Below, piece by piece: positions 1-9,548 of a stretch of DNA of 64,000 nucleotides (positions are counted from its first letter, which is position 1; each line of letters opens with the position of its first letter). Under the pieces are notes generated by a model. That model was not told the origin of the DNA. It was given only the letters and a program-made list of their open reading frames with translations, and did not search any database. Location: contig NZ_FUZI01000005.1 of assembly GCF_900166965.1 (NCBI RefSeq), forward strand, positions 201,965 through 265,964, given 5' to 3'. Source of the DNA: Photobacterium piscicola (GTDB taxonomy: Bacteria; Pseudomonadota; Gammaproteobacteria; Enterobacterales; Vibrionaceae). The position numbers and the translations under genes were made by a program.

Positions 1-204
1 TTTAATACTTAACGCGTGAATGTCGTTTGCTGCAATACGATCCATTAATGGACCATAAATTGTTTGTTGTTTCTTTACACGGCTCATGCCGTCAAATAGT
101 GTACCCACTGCGATCACTTGGTAGTGGCTACCTTCACCTTTAACGATGATTTCATCAACGTCTAAAGCGCTTTCTAGAATTTGTTTAATCTCAGAGATTT
201 CCAC
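1..204 (-). CDS. ibaG: BolA-family protein IbaG (YrbA), C-terminus cut by window edge
   Basis: The visible part is the N-terminal 68 residues of a BolA-like protein that should be about 85 residues long; the stop lies outside the window. It starts with GTG at 202-204, preceded by a GAGAGGATAG ribosome-binding site. The stretch with [10 protein letters not shown] followed by LFDGMSR and KKQQ..YGPLM is typical of IbaG. Family members work with monothiol glutaredoxins in iron-sulfur or acid-stress physiology. It lies directly downstream of mlaB on the same strand, as in the mla-ibaG-murA order of E. coli and Vibrio, so it is probably the next gene of the mla transcript. Confidence 0.9.
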   Translation of the reverse strand, partial: MEISEIKQILESALDVDEIIVKGEGSHYQVIAVGTLFDGMSRVKKQQTIYGPLMDRIAANDIHALSIK

Positions 205-223
205 AAGCTATCCTCTCTACAGC

Positions 224-535
224 TTACTCCATGCAAGCTGTTAACATTGGTTCGATATGGCTTAAGCGAAACAGCGTTTTAAGCTGTTGAGGTACATTGT
301 GCAACATAACGCGACTCCCTGCTTGCTTAAGGTGCTGGCACAAATGCAGTAACATCACCATACCAGCAGAGTCTACTCGAGATAAATCAGCAAGATCGAG
401 CACGAGCTGCTCATTATGTGGCATCCATTCGCTTCTTTGACGCCAAAAAGCTGGCACTGTGTCACGATCTAACGACCCTGACAAGCGGTATTGCCCTTCA
501 GCGACAACCTGCCAACAAATCTTATCAGCAGTCAT
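224..535 (-). CDS. mlaB: MlaB, STAS-domain subunit of the phospholipid ABC transporter
   Basis: This 103-residue protein is a single STAS domain with the hallmark VDSAG loop at residues 54-58 and a C-terminal helix ending LSHIEPML. In the MlaFEDB complex, MlaB is a small cytoplasmic subunit that binds the ATPase MlaF and controls its assembly and activity. The Ser at 56 is in the position of the Thr reported as important in E. coli MlaB. The gene starts just 2 bp after the mlaC stop and ends 19 bp before ibaG, consistent with one operon. Assignment rests on the fold motif and its place in the mla order. Confidence 0.93.
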   Translation of the reverse strand: MTADKICWQVVAEGQYRLSGSLDRDTVPAFWRQRSEWMPHNEQLVLDLADLSRVDSAGMVMLLHLCQHLKQAGSRVMLHNVPQQLKTLFRLSHIEPMLTACME

Positions 536-537
536 GG

Positions 538-1173
538 TTATTTGTTCTCAATTTGGATCGGTTTCGCCGCCAAATCACGTAAACTTTGTGTCACCGCATC
601 AATACCTTTAGTACGTAGCTGTCCACTCCATTCACTTTGCTTAGTAGAGAGCATACTGACACCTTCAGCAACCATGTCAAATCCCTGCCATTCTTTGGTT
701 TTTTTATTCAATCGTAATTTAAAATCAAGGCGAATAGGCGGGCGCTGAGGATCAATAATATCAACGCGAACCGAAATAATACTGCGATCAGCTGGAACGG
801 GCTTAGGTGATTCAAGTTCGATTTTTTGGTCGGTATATTGAGTCAAAACCTGTGCGTACGATGCCACTAAATAATCAGTGAAAGCCGCTGTGAACGCATC
901 ACGTTGCTCTGCGGTTGTATTACGTAAATTAGAACCTAACACTTTGTAAGCTGCATAACGGGTATTAATATACGGCAATAATTCTTGCTTAACGATCACC
1001 CGTAGTTGTTCTGGGTTTGCTTGAATTTTTGCTTGTTCCGCTTTTAAAGTACCAAATAAATGCGCGGATACTTTGTCCATCATTTTATAAGGATTGCTCT
1101 GATCAATCGTTGCTGCTTGAGCTAGCATTGGCACGGCCAGTAAACACAACATTAAGCCACGTACAAATTTCAT
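538..1173 (-). CDS. mlaC: MlaC, periplasmic phospholipid-binding shuttle
   Basis: MlaC carries phospholipids across the periplasm between the outer-membrane MlaA complex and inner-membrane MlaFEDB. The 211-residue protein begins with a signal peptide (MKFVRG, then a hydrophobic run ending MLAQA around residue 20), followed by a full-length MlaC domain. An in-frame ATG lies 15 bp upstream at 1188, overlapping the mlaD stop, but a GAGGAG site sits correctly spaced before the ATG at 1173 and the shorter form has the cleaner signal peptide. It is between mlaD and mlaB on the same transcript. Confidence 0.95.
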   Translation of the reverse strand: MKFVRGLMLCLLAVPMLAQAATIDQSNPYKMMDKVSAHLFGTLKAEQAKIQANPEQLRVIVKQELLPYINTRYAAYKVLGSNLRNTTAEQRDAFTAAFTDYLVASYAQVLTQYTDQKIELESPKPVPADRSIISVRVDIIDPQRPPIRLDFKLRLNKKTKEWQGFDMVAEGVSMLSTKQSEWSGQLRTKGIDAVTQSLRDLAAKPIQIENK

Positions 1174-1187
1174 GGTGGTTCTCCTCA

Positions 1188-1664
1188 TTACTTCTTATCG
1201 CCGCCAAGGCTATACAGCACTTGACCAATCATATCTTCTAATACTAACGCAGATTTAGTGTCTTCAATTAAGTCACCGTTATGTAGCATTTCAGTGTCAG
1301 TATCAACAAATCCAGGACTAATACCTAAGTATTGTTCACCTAATAGACCTGAAGTCAGAATAGATGCAGAACTGGTTTCAGGGAAATAACCAAACTTTTT
1401 ATTAACGTCTAAAGTAACAATTGGCACATACGTCTGTTCATCAAGGGTAATCGACGTTACTTCACCTACAGTAACCCCTCCCACCTTAACGGGAGAACGT
1501 ACTTTTAAACCGCCAATATTGTCAAAATGGGCTTTCAAAGTATAAGTTTCAGCACTACCAAAACTTTGTACGTTAGCCACTTTAAACGCCAACACTAATA
1601 AAGCACTAATGCCGGCTAGCATAAACACACCAACCCACAATTCTAATCGTTTATTTTGTTGCAT
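1188..1664 (-). CDS. mlaD: MlaD, MCE-domain membrane-anchored lipid-binding subunit
   Basis: MlaD forms a hexameric MCE ring on the periplasmic face of MlaE. The sequence shows an N-terminal membrane anchor at about residues 9-30 and one MCE domain (about 38-116) with the pore-loop LLGEQYLG at 107-114. At 158 residues it is shorter than E. coli MlaD (about 183) because the C-terminal tail is reduced, so the helical bundle beyond the ring may be smaller. The mlaC start region directly follows its stop, and mlaE lies 52 bp upstream. Confidence 0.95.
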   Translation of the reverse strand: MQQNKRLELWVGVFMLAGISALLVLAFKVANVQSFGSAETYTLKAHFDNIGGLKVRSPVKVGGVTVGEVTSITLDEQTYVPIVTLDVNKKFGYFPETSSASILTSGLLGEQYLGISPGFVDTDTEMLHNGDLIEDTKSALVLEDMIGQVLYSLGGDKK

Positions 1665-1716
1665 TGTTTTTATCCATGTAATTTATGCCGTCGTATGCAT
1701 GCGGCTAAGTGAATGT

Positions 1717-2499
1717 TTAGCTACCAAACATTAATGCTGTTAACACAAAATCAAGTCCAAGTACCGCCAGTGATGAATTCACCACTGTACGGGTTGTTGC
1801 ACGGCTGATCCCTTCCGACGTCGGTACGGCATCATAACCATTAAAGACTGCAATCCATGTAATCACGATAGCAAATACGATTGATTTGATAATGCTATTA
1901 CCAATATCAGTACTGAAATCAACCGATGATTGCATCACCGACCAGAAACTGCCGTAGTCAATGCCCTTCCAATCAACACCAACAAGTTGTGCGCCCCATA
2001 AACCAATAAGCGAGAACATCAACGCCAACAATGGCATCGAGATAACCCCCGCCCAAAATCGCGGTGCAATCACGCGGCGTAGAGGATCAACCGCCATCAT
2101 TTCCATGCTTGATAGTTGTTCGGTGGTTTTCATCAACCCAATTTCAGCCGTTAACGCAGAGCCCGCACGACCAGCAAATAACAACGCCGTTACCACCGGG
2201 CCTAATTCTCGCAATAATGATAATGCGACCATTTGACCAAGGCTGGTTTCAGCGCCGTAACCAGCAAGAACTAAATATCCTTGCAGGCTTAATACCATGC
2301 CGATAAATAATCCTGACACGAGAATAATCGCCATCGATAGCACGCCAACTGAATACAATTGTCGAATCAATAGCGGCAACATTTTTATCGGCTGAGGCTT
2401 ACACACTAATGCCCCATATAACATCAAGCTTGCACGACCACATGCTTGGCACTTTTCAATAGTCGCTCGTCCCAATCGGGAAATAGCATTAATTATCAT
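1717..2499 (-). CDS. mlaE: MlaE, permease of the phospholipid ABC transporter
   Basis: The 260-residue membrane protein has five to six hydrophobic segments and the MlaE family signature [19 protein letters not shown] near residue 100. MlaE is the transmembrane core of MlaFEDB and moves phospholipids between the inner membrane and the MlaD pore. Length matches the E. coli protein. It lies between mlaF (57 bp upstream) and mlaD (52 bp downstream) on the same strand. The N-terminal amphipathic stretch before residue 40 fits the interface helix known for the family. Confidence 0.96.
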   Translation of the reverse strand: MIINAISRLGRATIEKCQACGRASLMLYGALVCKPQPIKMLPLLIRQLYSVGVLSMAIILVSGLFIGMVLSLQGYLVLAGYGAETSLGQMVALSLLRELGPVVTALLFAGRAGSALTAEIGLMKTTEQLSSMEMMAVDPLRRVIAPRFWAGVISMPLLALMFSLIGLWGAQLVGVDWKGIDYGSFWSVMQSSVDFSTDIGNSIIKSIVFAIVITWIAVFNGYDAVPTSEGISRATTRTVVNSSLAVLGLDFVLTALMFGS

Positions 2500-2556
2500 T
2501 TTTTGCTCATATTATCGGTTGTCATTTACTGATGTTAGCAACAGCCTTGATACGGC

Positions 2557-3360
2557 TTACTCACCAAATAAATCATCACTTAATGATTGTGCAGGAAATT
2601 GAAACGGTACTGGACCATCCGCATCACCATCTAAAAATTGGCGCACTTGAGGGTTAGTATCTGCGCGTAATTGATCTGGTGTACCACAACCTATGATCTT
2701 AGCGCCTGAAAGAATATAGACATGATCTGCAATACTCATTACCTCTGGCACATCATGCGAGACAATCACCGACGTAATATTTAACGCTTGGTTAAGATCG
2801 CGGATTAACTTAACTAACACGCCCATGGTAATTGGATCTTGGCCAACAAACGGTTCATCGTACATCATCAAATCAGGATCAAGTGCAATTGCGCGCGCCA
2901 ATGCTGCTCGTCGAGCCATGCCACCTGATAACTCATTTGGCATTAATTGAGCCGCCCCTCGCAAACCCACAGCTTCTAATTTCAATAGCACTAAGGTGTG
3001 CAATAAATCTTCAGGTAATTGAGTATGCTCACGCAATGGAAAGGCAACATTTTCAAACACAGTCATATCGGTAAATAAAGCACCCGATTGAAACAGCATA
3101 CTCATTCGTTTACGCGCTTGATAAAGTTCACTGCGACGTAATGTGGGTATATTCCATTGATCAAACCATACCTCACCATTATCTGGCGCAATCTGACCAC
3201 CAATCAAACGTAATAAGGTCGTTTTGCCGATCCCTGACGGCCCCATAATAGCGGTGACTTTTCCACGCGGGATATCAAGACTAATATTATCAAAAATACG
3301 TCGATCACCACGGGAAAAGCTCAGATTTTTAATCGAAACCAGTACATCATCATTGAGCAT
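2557..3360 (-). CDS. mlaF: MlaF, ATPase of the phospholipid ABC transporter
   Basis: A 267-residue ABC ATPase that powers Mla lipid transport. Motifs in order: Walker A GPSGIGKTT at 40-48, Q-loop at 91, signature LSGGM at 144-148, Walker B LMMYDEP at 164-170 and the H-loop VSHD. The C-terminal tail past residue 245 is the extension that contacts MlaB and MlaF partners in the family. The open frame runs 32 codons further upstream, but that stretch looks non-coding; the ATG at 3358-3360 gives the usual MlaF N-terminus and has a GAGAGGTAAC site upstream. It is the first gene of the mla operon. Confidence 0.94.
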   Translation of the reverse strand: MLNDDVLVSIKNLSFSRGDRRIFDNISLDIPRGKVTAIMGPSGIGKTTLLRLIGGQIAPDNGEVWFDQWNIPTLRRSELYQARKRMSMLFQSGALFTDMTVFENVAFPLREHTQLPEDLLHTLVLLKLEAVGLRGAAQLMPNELSGGMARRAALARAIALDPDLMMYDEPFVGQDPITMGVLVKLIRDLNQALNITSVIVSHDVPEVMSIADHVYILSGAKIIGCGTPDQLRADTNPQVRQFLDGDADGPVPFQFPAQSLSDDLFGE

Positions 3361-3888
3361 TATGTTTATGTTACCTCTCGCTAACTCGTTTGCGTAAGCG
3401 ATGAATATTGATGTTATTTGACATAATAGCGTTTCATGCCACTTTATAATAAACAACTTAAAAACAATCAGTAGACATTATAAAAATAGAGCGTTGATGA
3501 TAGGAGGAATTAAACGTCAACTCAACCTAAGCGCTGTATTATCACGCGTTAATGATGAATTTTTATCAAAAATAATATATTTACGATAAAACTGACACTA
3601 ACGGCATAATTCCATTCTAAAACAAATCAACCTCATTATAATTCACCTAAAATAAAACATCGTTTTAATAGTGTAAATAGATAAGCCACTTTTTCTAACC
3701 TTAATCGGTTCTGATTCAGCAGCAGTTAATCAAGCCATCCCCCTAAAACCACCTCAGATGATAATTAGTATTGGCTTATGCTTCCCTTTTGCATGAGTTA
3801 ACGTCAAAATTGGCAACTCAAATTGTAAATATTTCATCAATTGACTAAAAATCGCTTTTTTAGCGGGTCGTACTAAAAAGGAATTAAC
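3361..3888. promoter_or_regulatory. 528-bp divergent gap between mlaF and yrbG
   Basis: AT-rich spacer that must hold the promoters of both the mla operon (minus) and the yrbG-kdsD-lpt run (plus). I saw no convincing open frame. A plausible but weak plus-strand promoter is TTGTAA, 17 bp, TAAAAA ending about 40 bp before yrbG. An AGGAGG at 3502-3507 is not followed by a start codon. No tRNA, repeat or terminator with a U-tract was recognised. Confidence 0.5.
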
Positions 3889-4848
3889 ATGCTAGAAGCC
3901 ATTGTGTTGCTCTGTATCGGATTAGCTTTACTGGTTTGGAGTGCAGATAGATTGGTATATGGTGCAGCTGCATTAGCGAAAAACTTCGGTGTTGCACCAC
4001 TGGTTATTGGTATGACTATTCTGGCAATGGGATCTTCTGCGCCAGAAATGATGGTTTCAGCCACCGCTGCACTGGCCGATAAAACAGATACCGCGGTAGG
4101 TAATGTACTGGGATCAAACATTGCCAATATTGCGTTAATTCTCGGTATTACGGCAATCATAAAGCCCCTCTGCATTAGTTCGACTATTATTCGCCGCGAA
4201 TTACCCATAATGCTGGGAGTTACGGTTATTGCTGGCGCGATTTTATGGGATAATTATTTAAGCCGTCACGAAGGCATTATTCTTGCGGTTCTATTTGCTA
4301 TTTTCTTAGTGGTGATGCTTAAAATCAGCCGCGACAGTAAAAGTGATCCATTAGTAGAAGAGCAACAGTCAGAAATTCCAACTGGTGTCACTAATACCAA
4401 GGCCATTATCTGGGTATTTATTGGCTTAGGCATACTTCTATACTCTTCAGATATGGTAGTGGGGTCAGCAGTTACTATCGCTAAATACTACGGTATGAGT
4501 GACTTAGTTATTGGTTTAACCATCATTGCTGTTGGCACCAGTTTGCCTGAGCTTGCCGCATCTGTCGCGAGCGTATTTAAAGGCGAAGATGACATGGCGG
4601 TGGGTAATATTATTGGCTCAAATATCTTTAATATTCTTGCGGTAATGGGCATTCCAGGGTTACTGAACCCATCAGCATTAAGCCCACTAGCTATGAGCCG
4701 TGATTTTTATGTTATGTTGGCTATTTCCATTCTATTACTACTAATGGCTCTCGGTAAACGCCGCCTGATTAATCGCATTGAAGGTGGAATATTAGTGATT
4801 TGCTTTATTGCTTATCAAGCATTTTTATTTCTTAATATCGCCGCATAA
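3889..4848 (+). CDS. yrbG: YrbG, inner-membrane Ca2+/Na+ (cation) exchanger
   Basis: A 319-residue exchanger of the CaCA superfamily with two inverted alpha repeats: GSSAPE at 48-53 with GSNIAN at 75-80, and GTSLPE at 216-221 with GSNIFN at 243-248. The acidic residues in these motifs bind the exchanged cation. About ten hydrophobic helices are split by a hydrophilic loop at about 147-168. A clear AAGGAATTAAC site precedes the ATG. It heads the plus-strand run and is followed 15 bp later by kdsD. Physiological substrate is not settled for this family in enterics. Confidence 0.93.
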   Translation: MLEAIVLLCIGLALLVWSADRLVYGAAALAKNFGVAPLVIGMTILAMGSSAPEMMVSATAALADKTDTAVGNVLGSNIANIALILGITAIIKPLCISSTIIRRELPIMLGVTVIAGAILWDNYLSRHEGIILAVLFAIFLVVMLKISRDSKSDPLVEEQQSEIPTGVTNTKAIIWVFIGLGILLYSSDMVVGSAVTIAKYYGMSDLVIGLTIIAVGTSLPELAASVASVFKGEDDMAVGNIIGSNIFNILAVMGIPGLLNPSALSPLAMSRDFYVMLAISILLLLMALGKRRLINRIEGGILVICFIAYQAFLFLNIAA

Positions 4849-4863
4849 CAGGAGCTTTCTCTG

Positions 4864-5835
4864 ATGTCTGGTCAATTTGATTTTTGCAGCCATGGTAAAA
4901 AAGTACTCGATACTGAATTACAAGCACTTGAAAAAATCCGTTGTTACATTGATAACAGCTTTACCCTTGCCTGTGAGTTAATTCTGCACTGCCAAGGTAA
5001 AGTGATCGTAATGGGAATGGGTAAATCAGGTCATATTGGACGGAAAATAGCCGCAACATTGGCCAGCACAGGGACCCCTGCATTCTTTGTTCATCCGGGC
5101 GAAGCAAGCCATGGTGATTTGGGAATGATCAAAAAAAATGATGTCGTGATTGCAATTTCAAACTCAGGTGAAGCCGCAGAAATTCTTGCATTACTGCCCG
5201 TTATCAAACGTCTAGGCATTGCCATGATCAGCATGACAGGCAAACCTGAATCAAGTATGGCTAAAATGGCGCAAGTGAATCTTCAAGTCACGGTAGATAA
5301 AGAAGCCTGCCCCTTGAATCTCGCACCGACCTCAAGTACAACGGCTACCCTTGTTATGGGAGATGCGGTCGCAATTTCAGTAATGGAAGCCCGCGGGTTT
5401 ACTGCTGACGATTTTGCACTATCTCATCCCGGTGGTGCGTTAGGACGTAAATTATTGCTTCGTATTGCAGATGTCATGCACAGTGGTGAGTTACTACCTA
5501 TGATTGAAGAGCATGCCAGTATTAAAGATGCGCTATTGGAAATATCACACAAAGGCTTAGGAATGACGGCAATTGTTGATCATAACCAACAATTACGTGG
5601 TATTTTTACTGACGGTGATTTACGCCGTTTGTTGGATAATCATATTGATATTCACAACACCAGTATTGGTCATGTGATGTCAACCAATCCACAAACGATT
5701 TCACCACAGCTATTAGCCGCAGAAGGGCTAAAATTAATGGAAGATAACAAAATTAATGGCTTATTGGTGACAGAAAATAACCAATTAGTTGGCGCACTCA
5801 ATATGCATGATTTACTTAAAGCCGGTGTCCTGTAG
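4864..5835 (+). CDS. kdsD: KdsD, D-arabinose 5-phosphate isomerase
   Basis: KdsD converts ribulose 5-phosphate to arabinose 5-phosphate, the first step toward Kdo for the LPS inner core. The 323 residues comprise a SIS domain (GMGKSGHIGRK at 51-61, HGDLGM at 83-88, SNSGE at 99-103, SHPGGALGR at 187-195) and a C-terminal CBS pair (about 205-323). It has the full length expected. The next gene is lptC after only 57 bp; kdsC, which normally follows kdsD in this cluster, is not there. Confidence 0.95.
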   Translation: MSGQFDFCSHGKKVLDTELQALEKIRCYIDNSFTLACELILHCQGKVIVMGMGKSGHIGRKIAATLASTGTPAFFVHPGEASHGDLGMIKKNDVVIAISNSGEAAEILALLPVIKRLGIAMISMTGKPESSMAKMAQVNLQVTVDKEACPLNLAPTSSTTATLVMGDAVAISVMEARGFTADDFALSHPGGALGRKLLLRIADVMHSGELLPMIEEHASIKDALLEISHKGLGMTAIVDHNQQLRGIFTDGDLRRLLDNHIDIHNTSIGHVMSTNPQTISPQLLAAEGLKLMEDNKINGLLVTENNQLVGALNMHDLLKAGVL

Positions 5836-5892
5836 CACTATTATATCTCTGTAAATCATCGGTAACACCAAAGAAAATAAAGGCTTAAGTCT

Positions 5893-6456
5893 ATGACTTT
5901 TAAAAAGCTATTCTATGTACTGTTAATGATTATATGTGCATGGCTCGGCTACTATCTACTTGAACAACATTGGAAACAAGATGTTCAAGTTAAACCTAAT
6001 GACGAAAAACCAATGTTTATTGGTAATAAAGTCAGTAATACCAGCTTTGATTTGAAGGGTACTCGTCAATATCAAATTGATGCTGACCATCTTGAGCATT
6101 TTAATGTTAGTGGTGAAACCACATTTACTAAACCTGTTTTGTGGGTCTTTAAGCAAGGGCTAAATGCAGAATGGCGAGTCAGTGCTAACAATGCCAAACT
6201 AGAACAAGATAAAATTTTACACTTACAAGGTAATGTTCGTATTTTCAATCTATTACCTGATTCAGATGTTCAAGTCATTAAAACAGATAGTTTACGCTTA
6301 AATTTAGTCAATAAAGACTTTAGTACCGATGATCATGTCACCATCAATGGTCCTGTTTTCCAAAATCAAGGCGATGGCATGAAAGGCAACATGGATCGAA
6401 ATGTGGCAACTCTTTTAAAAAATGTAAAAGGTAGATATGAACCGACTAAAAATTAG
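5893..6456 (+). CDS. lptC: LptC, inner-membrane anchor of the LPS transport bridge
   Basis: LptC couples the LptB2FG ABC transporter to the periplasmic LptA bridge. The 187-residue protein has one N-terminal membrane helix (about 5-23) and then a periplasmic beta-jellyroll domain. The ATG at 5893 follows an AAAGG site. Its 3' end overlaps the lptA start by 20 bp, indicating translational coupling. Sequence identity outside the fold is not high in this family, so the call leans on length, topology and the lptCAB order. Confidence 0.94.
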   Translation: MTFKKLFYVLLMIICAWLGYYLLEQHWKQDVQVKPNDEKPMFIGNKVSNTSFDLKGTRQYQIDADHLEHFNVSGETTFTKPVLWVFKQGLNAEWRVSANNAKLEQDKILHLQGNVRIFNLLPDSDVQVIKTDSLRLNLVNKDFSTDDHVTINGPVFQNQGDGMKGNMDRNVATLLKNVKGRYEPTKN

Positions 6457-6943
6457 TACTCTACTATGCTTGTTGTGTATCAGTGCACCAACATGGGCAA
6501 TGAAAAGTGATACCAAGCAACCCATTTATATTGATTCAGACAGTCAACAAGTTGATATGCCGAATAATATTGTTACGTTTATCGGCAATGTGAAGTTACG
6601 CCAAGGAACAATTGATATTCGTGCGAACAAAGTAGTTGTAACGCGACCAAACACTAAGTCGCAGCAACAAACAATCATGGCATATGGACAACCAGCAACA
6701 TTCCATCAAGTGATGGACGATGGTAAACCTCTTGATGGCGAAGCGCTTAAAATGCGTTATGAAACCGCCACTGAACGCCTAAAAATGACCGGCAAAGCAG
6801 AACTTAATCAAGATGGGAGTAATATTAAAGGTAATATCATTACTTACAATATTCGCGACCAACGTTTGGTAGCAGAAAGCGGTAACCAAGAGCGTGTCAC
6901 CACCGTGATCTTACCAAGTCAATTAAACAATAATAAGAAATAA
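6437..6943 (+). CDS. lptA: LptA, periplasmic LPS-bridge protein
   Basis: LptA polymerises into the periplasmic bridge that carries LPS to LptDE. It has a signal peptide (MNRLKIS, hydrophobic core, cleavage after APTWA at about residue 21) followed by an OstA-type beta-jellyroll with DIRANKVVV and a later KMTGKAELNQDGSNIKG segment typical of the family. Total length is 168 residues. It overlaps lptC by 20 bp and precedes lptB by 9 bp. Confidence 0.95.
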   Translation: MNRLKISTLLCLLCISAPTWAMKSDTKQPIYIDSDSQQVDMPNNIVTFIGNVKLRQGTIDIRANKVVVTRPNTKSQQQTIMAYGQPATFHQVMDDGKPLDGEALKMRYETATERLKMTGKAELNQDGSNIKGNIITYNIRDQRLVAESGNQERVTTVILPSQLNNNKK

Positions 6944-6952
6944 ACATTATTT

Positions 6953-7678
6953 ATGGCTATTCTAAAAGCTGAACACCTTGCAAAAAGTTACAACGGTCGC
7001 AAAGTCGTTTCCGATGTGAGCCTTGAGGTTGAATCAGGAAAAATTGTTGGTTTACTTGGTCCCAATGGTGCCGGTAAAACCACCTCATTTTATATGATCG
7101 TTGGCTTAGTTGGCCGCGATGAAGGCACAATTACCATTGATGGTGAAGACATCAGCCTTCAACCGATGCACAATCGTTCACGAATGGGTATTGGTTATTT
7201 ACCCCAAGAAGCATCGATTTTTCGTCGTCTGACGGTTTATGACAACTTAATGGCTGTTTTAGAGACGCGTAAAGAGCTCACCAAAGAAGGCCGTCAAGAT
7301 AAGGCCGAAGAACTGTTAGATGAGTTTAATATTCAACATATTCGCGATAGTTTAGGACAAGCATTATCAGGTGGTGAACGACGCCGAGTTGAAATTGCAC
7401 GTGCATTAGCAGCAAACCCTAAGTTTATTCTGCTTGATGAACCGTTTGCAGGTGTCGATCCAATTTCAGTTATTGATATCAAAAAGATCATTAAACATTT
7501 ACGAGATCGTGGATTAGGGGTATTAATTACCGATCATAACGTTCGCGAAACATTGGATGTTTGTGAACACGCTTATATTGTAAGCCAAGGCCATCTGATC
7601 GCTAATGGTACTCCAGATCATGTACTCAACCATGAGCATGTTAAGCGGGTTTATCTCGGTGATCAGTTCCGTCTATAG
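6953..7678 (+). CDS. lptB: LptB, ATPase of the LPS export transporter
   Basis: LptB drives LPS extraction from the inner membrane together with LptF and LptG, which are encoded elsewhere. The 241-residue protein has Walker A GPNGAGKT at 36-43, Q-loop Gln 85, signature LSGGE at 138-142, Walker B FILLDEP at 158-164 and the catalytic switch His at 195 in TDHNVR. It is full length and closely follows lptA; rpoN starts 63 bp downstream. Confidence 0.97.
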   Translation: MAILKAEHLAKSYNGRKVVSDVSLEVESGKIVGLLGPNGAGKTTSFYMIVGLVGRDEGTITIDGEDISLQPMHNRSRMGIGYLPQEASIFRRLTVYDNLMAVLETRKELTKEGRQDKAEELLDEFNIQHIRDSLGQALSGGERRRVEIARALAANPKFILLDEPFAGVDPISVIDIKKIIKHLRDRGLGVLITDHNVRETLDVCEHAYIVSQGHLIANGTPDHVLNHEHVKRVYLGDQFRL

Positions 7679-7741
7679 CATTCACCATTGGCTATTGATT
7701 ACAGATAATAACAACAATAACAATAAGGTGTATCAACGTTA

Positions 7742-9226
7742 ATGAAAACTTCGCTCCAACTTAAGCTCGGTCAACAGTTAGCAATGACGCCTCAATTGCA
7801 GCAAGCTATTCGCTTGTTGCAACTCTCGACATTGGAACTCCAACAAGAGATCCAAGAAGCGCTTGATGGTAACCCTCTCCTAGAGCTCGATGAAACCAAT
7901 GAAGCGGATGAAATAAACACTAACAATGAAACCTCAACCGCAGAAGCCAGCACCAATGACGCGAGTGAAAATCTCGACGATATAGAGAGTTTTGATACCG
8001 CTGAAGTACTTGAATCCCGTGAATTACCCACTGAACTTCCGGTTGATAGTACTTGGGATGATATTTACAGTGCAGGAACAGGCAGCGCGGGCATTGCTAT
8101 TGATGATGACATTCCAATTTATCAAGGTGAAACTACTGAATCATTACAAGACTATTTAATGTGGCAAGTACATTTAACCCCATTTAGCGAAACGGATCTC
8201 GCGATCGCAACAGCGATCATTGATGCGGTTAATGACAAAGGTTATCTCAGTTGTAGTACTGCTGAAATTTTAGAAAACTTTGAAGATGAAGATCTCGATG
8301 TTGAGCTTGATGAGGTAGAGGCGGTACTTAAACGCGTACAGCAATTTGACCCTTTAGGGGTTGCTTCTCGCAACTTACAAGAATGTTTACTGCTTCAACT
8401 CGCCACTTATCCAGCACAAACTCAATGGCTTGCCGAAGCTAAAATACTGTTGAGTGAGCACATTAATTTATTAGGTAATCGCGATTATCGACAATTGATG
8501 CGCGAAACCAAACTCAAAGAACCTGAACTTAAAGCGGTTATGGAGCTGATTCACAGCTTAAACCCTCGTCCAGGTAATCATGTCGTTTCAACCGAAACTG
8601 AATACGTTATTCCCGATGTCTCTGTCTTTAAAGATAATGGCAAATGGGTTGTTAGTATCAATCCTGACAGTATTCCTCGTATTAAAGTCAATCAGCAATA
8701 CGCCGCATTAAGCAATAACACTCGCAATAGCGCTGATGGTCAATTTATACGTACTCACCTTCAAGATGCCAAATGGCTGATTAAAAGCCTTGAAAGCCGC
8801 AATGAAACCTTGTTGAAAGTCGCTCGTTGTATTGTCGAGCAGCAACAAGATTTTTTTGAATTTGGTGAAGAAGCGATGAAGCCGATGGTCCTCAATGACA
8901 TCGCACTCGCGGTTGAAATGCACGAATCCACCATATCTCGAGTTACGACGCAAAAATATATGCATACACCTCGAGGTATTTTTGAATTGAAATACTTCTT
9001 CTCAAGTCATGTCAGTACGGATAATGGCGGTGAATGTTCATCGACAGCTATTCGCGCACTGGTGAAGAAACTTGTTGCTGCTGAAAATCAGGTTAAACCC
9101 CTGAGTGACAGCAAAATTGCGACTTTATTGGCTGAACAAGGGATCATGGTTGCGCGACGAACTATCGCCAAATACCGTGAATCGTTGGGAATTCCGCCAT
9201 CAAATCAGCGAAAATGTCTGATCTAA
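7742..9226 (+). CDS. rpoN: RNA polymerase sigma-54 factor RpoN
   Basis: Sigma-54 directs RNA polymerase to GG/GC (-24/-12) promoters and needs AAA+ activators; in vibrios it controls nitrogen use, flagella and other traits. The 494-residue protein has the glutamine and leucine-rich activator-interaction region I (residues 1-48), a strongly acidic linker (about 48-120), the core-binding region, and the diagnostic RpoN box [10 protein letters not shown] at 471-480 near the C-terminus. It follows lptB and precedes hpf, the conserved order in gammaproteobacteria. Confidence 0.98.
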   Translation: MKTSLQLKLGQQLAMTPQLQQAIRLLQLSTLELQQEIQEALDGNPLLELDETNEADEINTNNETSTAEASTNDASENLDDIESFDTAEVLESRELPTELPVDSTWDDIYSAGTGSAGIAIDDDIPIYQGETTESLQDYLMWQVHLTPFSETDLAIATAIIDAVNDKGYLSCSTAEILENFEDEDLDVELDEVEAVLKRVQQFDPLGVASRNLQECLLLQLATYPAQTQWLAEAKILLSEHINLLGNRDYRQLMRETKLKEPELKAVMELIHSLNPRPGNHVVSTETEYVIPDVSVFKDNGKWVVSINPDSIPRIKVNQQYAALSNNTRNSADGQFIRTHLQDAKWLIKSLESRNETLLKVARCIVEQQQDFFEFGEEAMKPMVLNDIALAVEMHESTISRVTTQKYMHTPRGIFELKYFFSSHVSTDNGGECSSTAIRALVKKLVAAENQVKPLSDSKIATLLAEQGIMVARRTIAKYRESLGIPPSNQRKCLI

Positions 9227-9258
9227 ATCGGATCAGCGCCAACAAAAGGAAGATGTCT

Positions 9259-9546
9259 ATGCAAATCAATATTACCGGACACCATGTTGATGTAACCGAT
9301 TCATTACGAGAATATGTCAGTACTAAGTTTGACAAACTAGAGCGTTTTTTCGATAAAATCAATACCGTTCAAGTGATCTTAAATGTCGAAAAGCTCCAAC
9401 AAATAGCCGAAGCAACCCTGCATATTAATTCAGGAGAAATTCACGCTAAAGCTGATTCTGAAAATATGTATGCCGCGATTGACGAATTGACTGATAAACT
9501 GGTCCGTCAATTAAACAAACACAAAGATAAACTCAATAGTCACTAA
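9259..9546 (+). CDS. hpf: Ribosome hibernation promoting factor HPF
   Basis: Short HPF promotes 100S ribosome dimers in stationary phase. The 95-residue form starting MQINITGHH matches the length of E. coli HPF and ends NKHKDKLNSH. The open frame begins upstream inside rpoN at 9214, but an AAAGGAAG site at 9245-9252 is well spaced only for the ATG at 9259 (the one at 9253 is too close), so I use 9259. The downstream gene ptsN begins 2 bp later. Confidence 0.95.
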   Translation: MQINITGHHVDVTDSLREYVSTKFDKLERFFDKINTVQVILNVEKLQQIAEATLHINSGEIHAKADSENMYAAIDELTDKLVRQLNKHKDKLNSH

Positions 9547-9548
9547 TC

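Noticed and set aside
3502..3507. Strong AGGAGG ribosome-binding-like site in the mlaF-yrbG gap
   Set aside because: No ATG, GTG or TTG follows at usable spacing, so there is no small gene to call. A similar AGGAGG at 62733-62738 leads only to a three-codon TTG frame.
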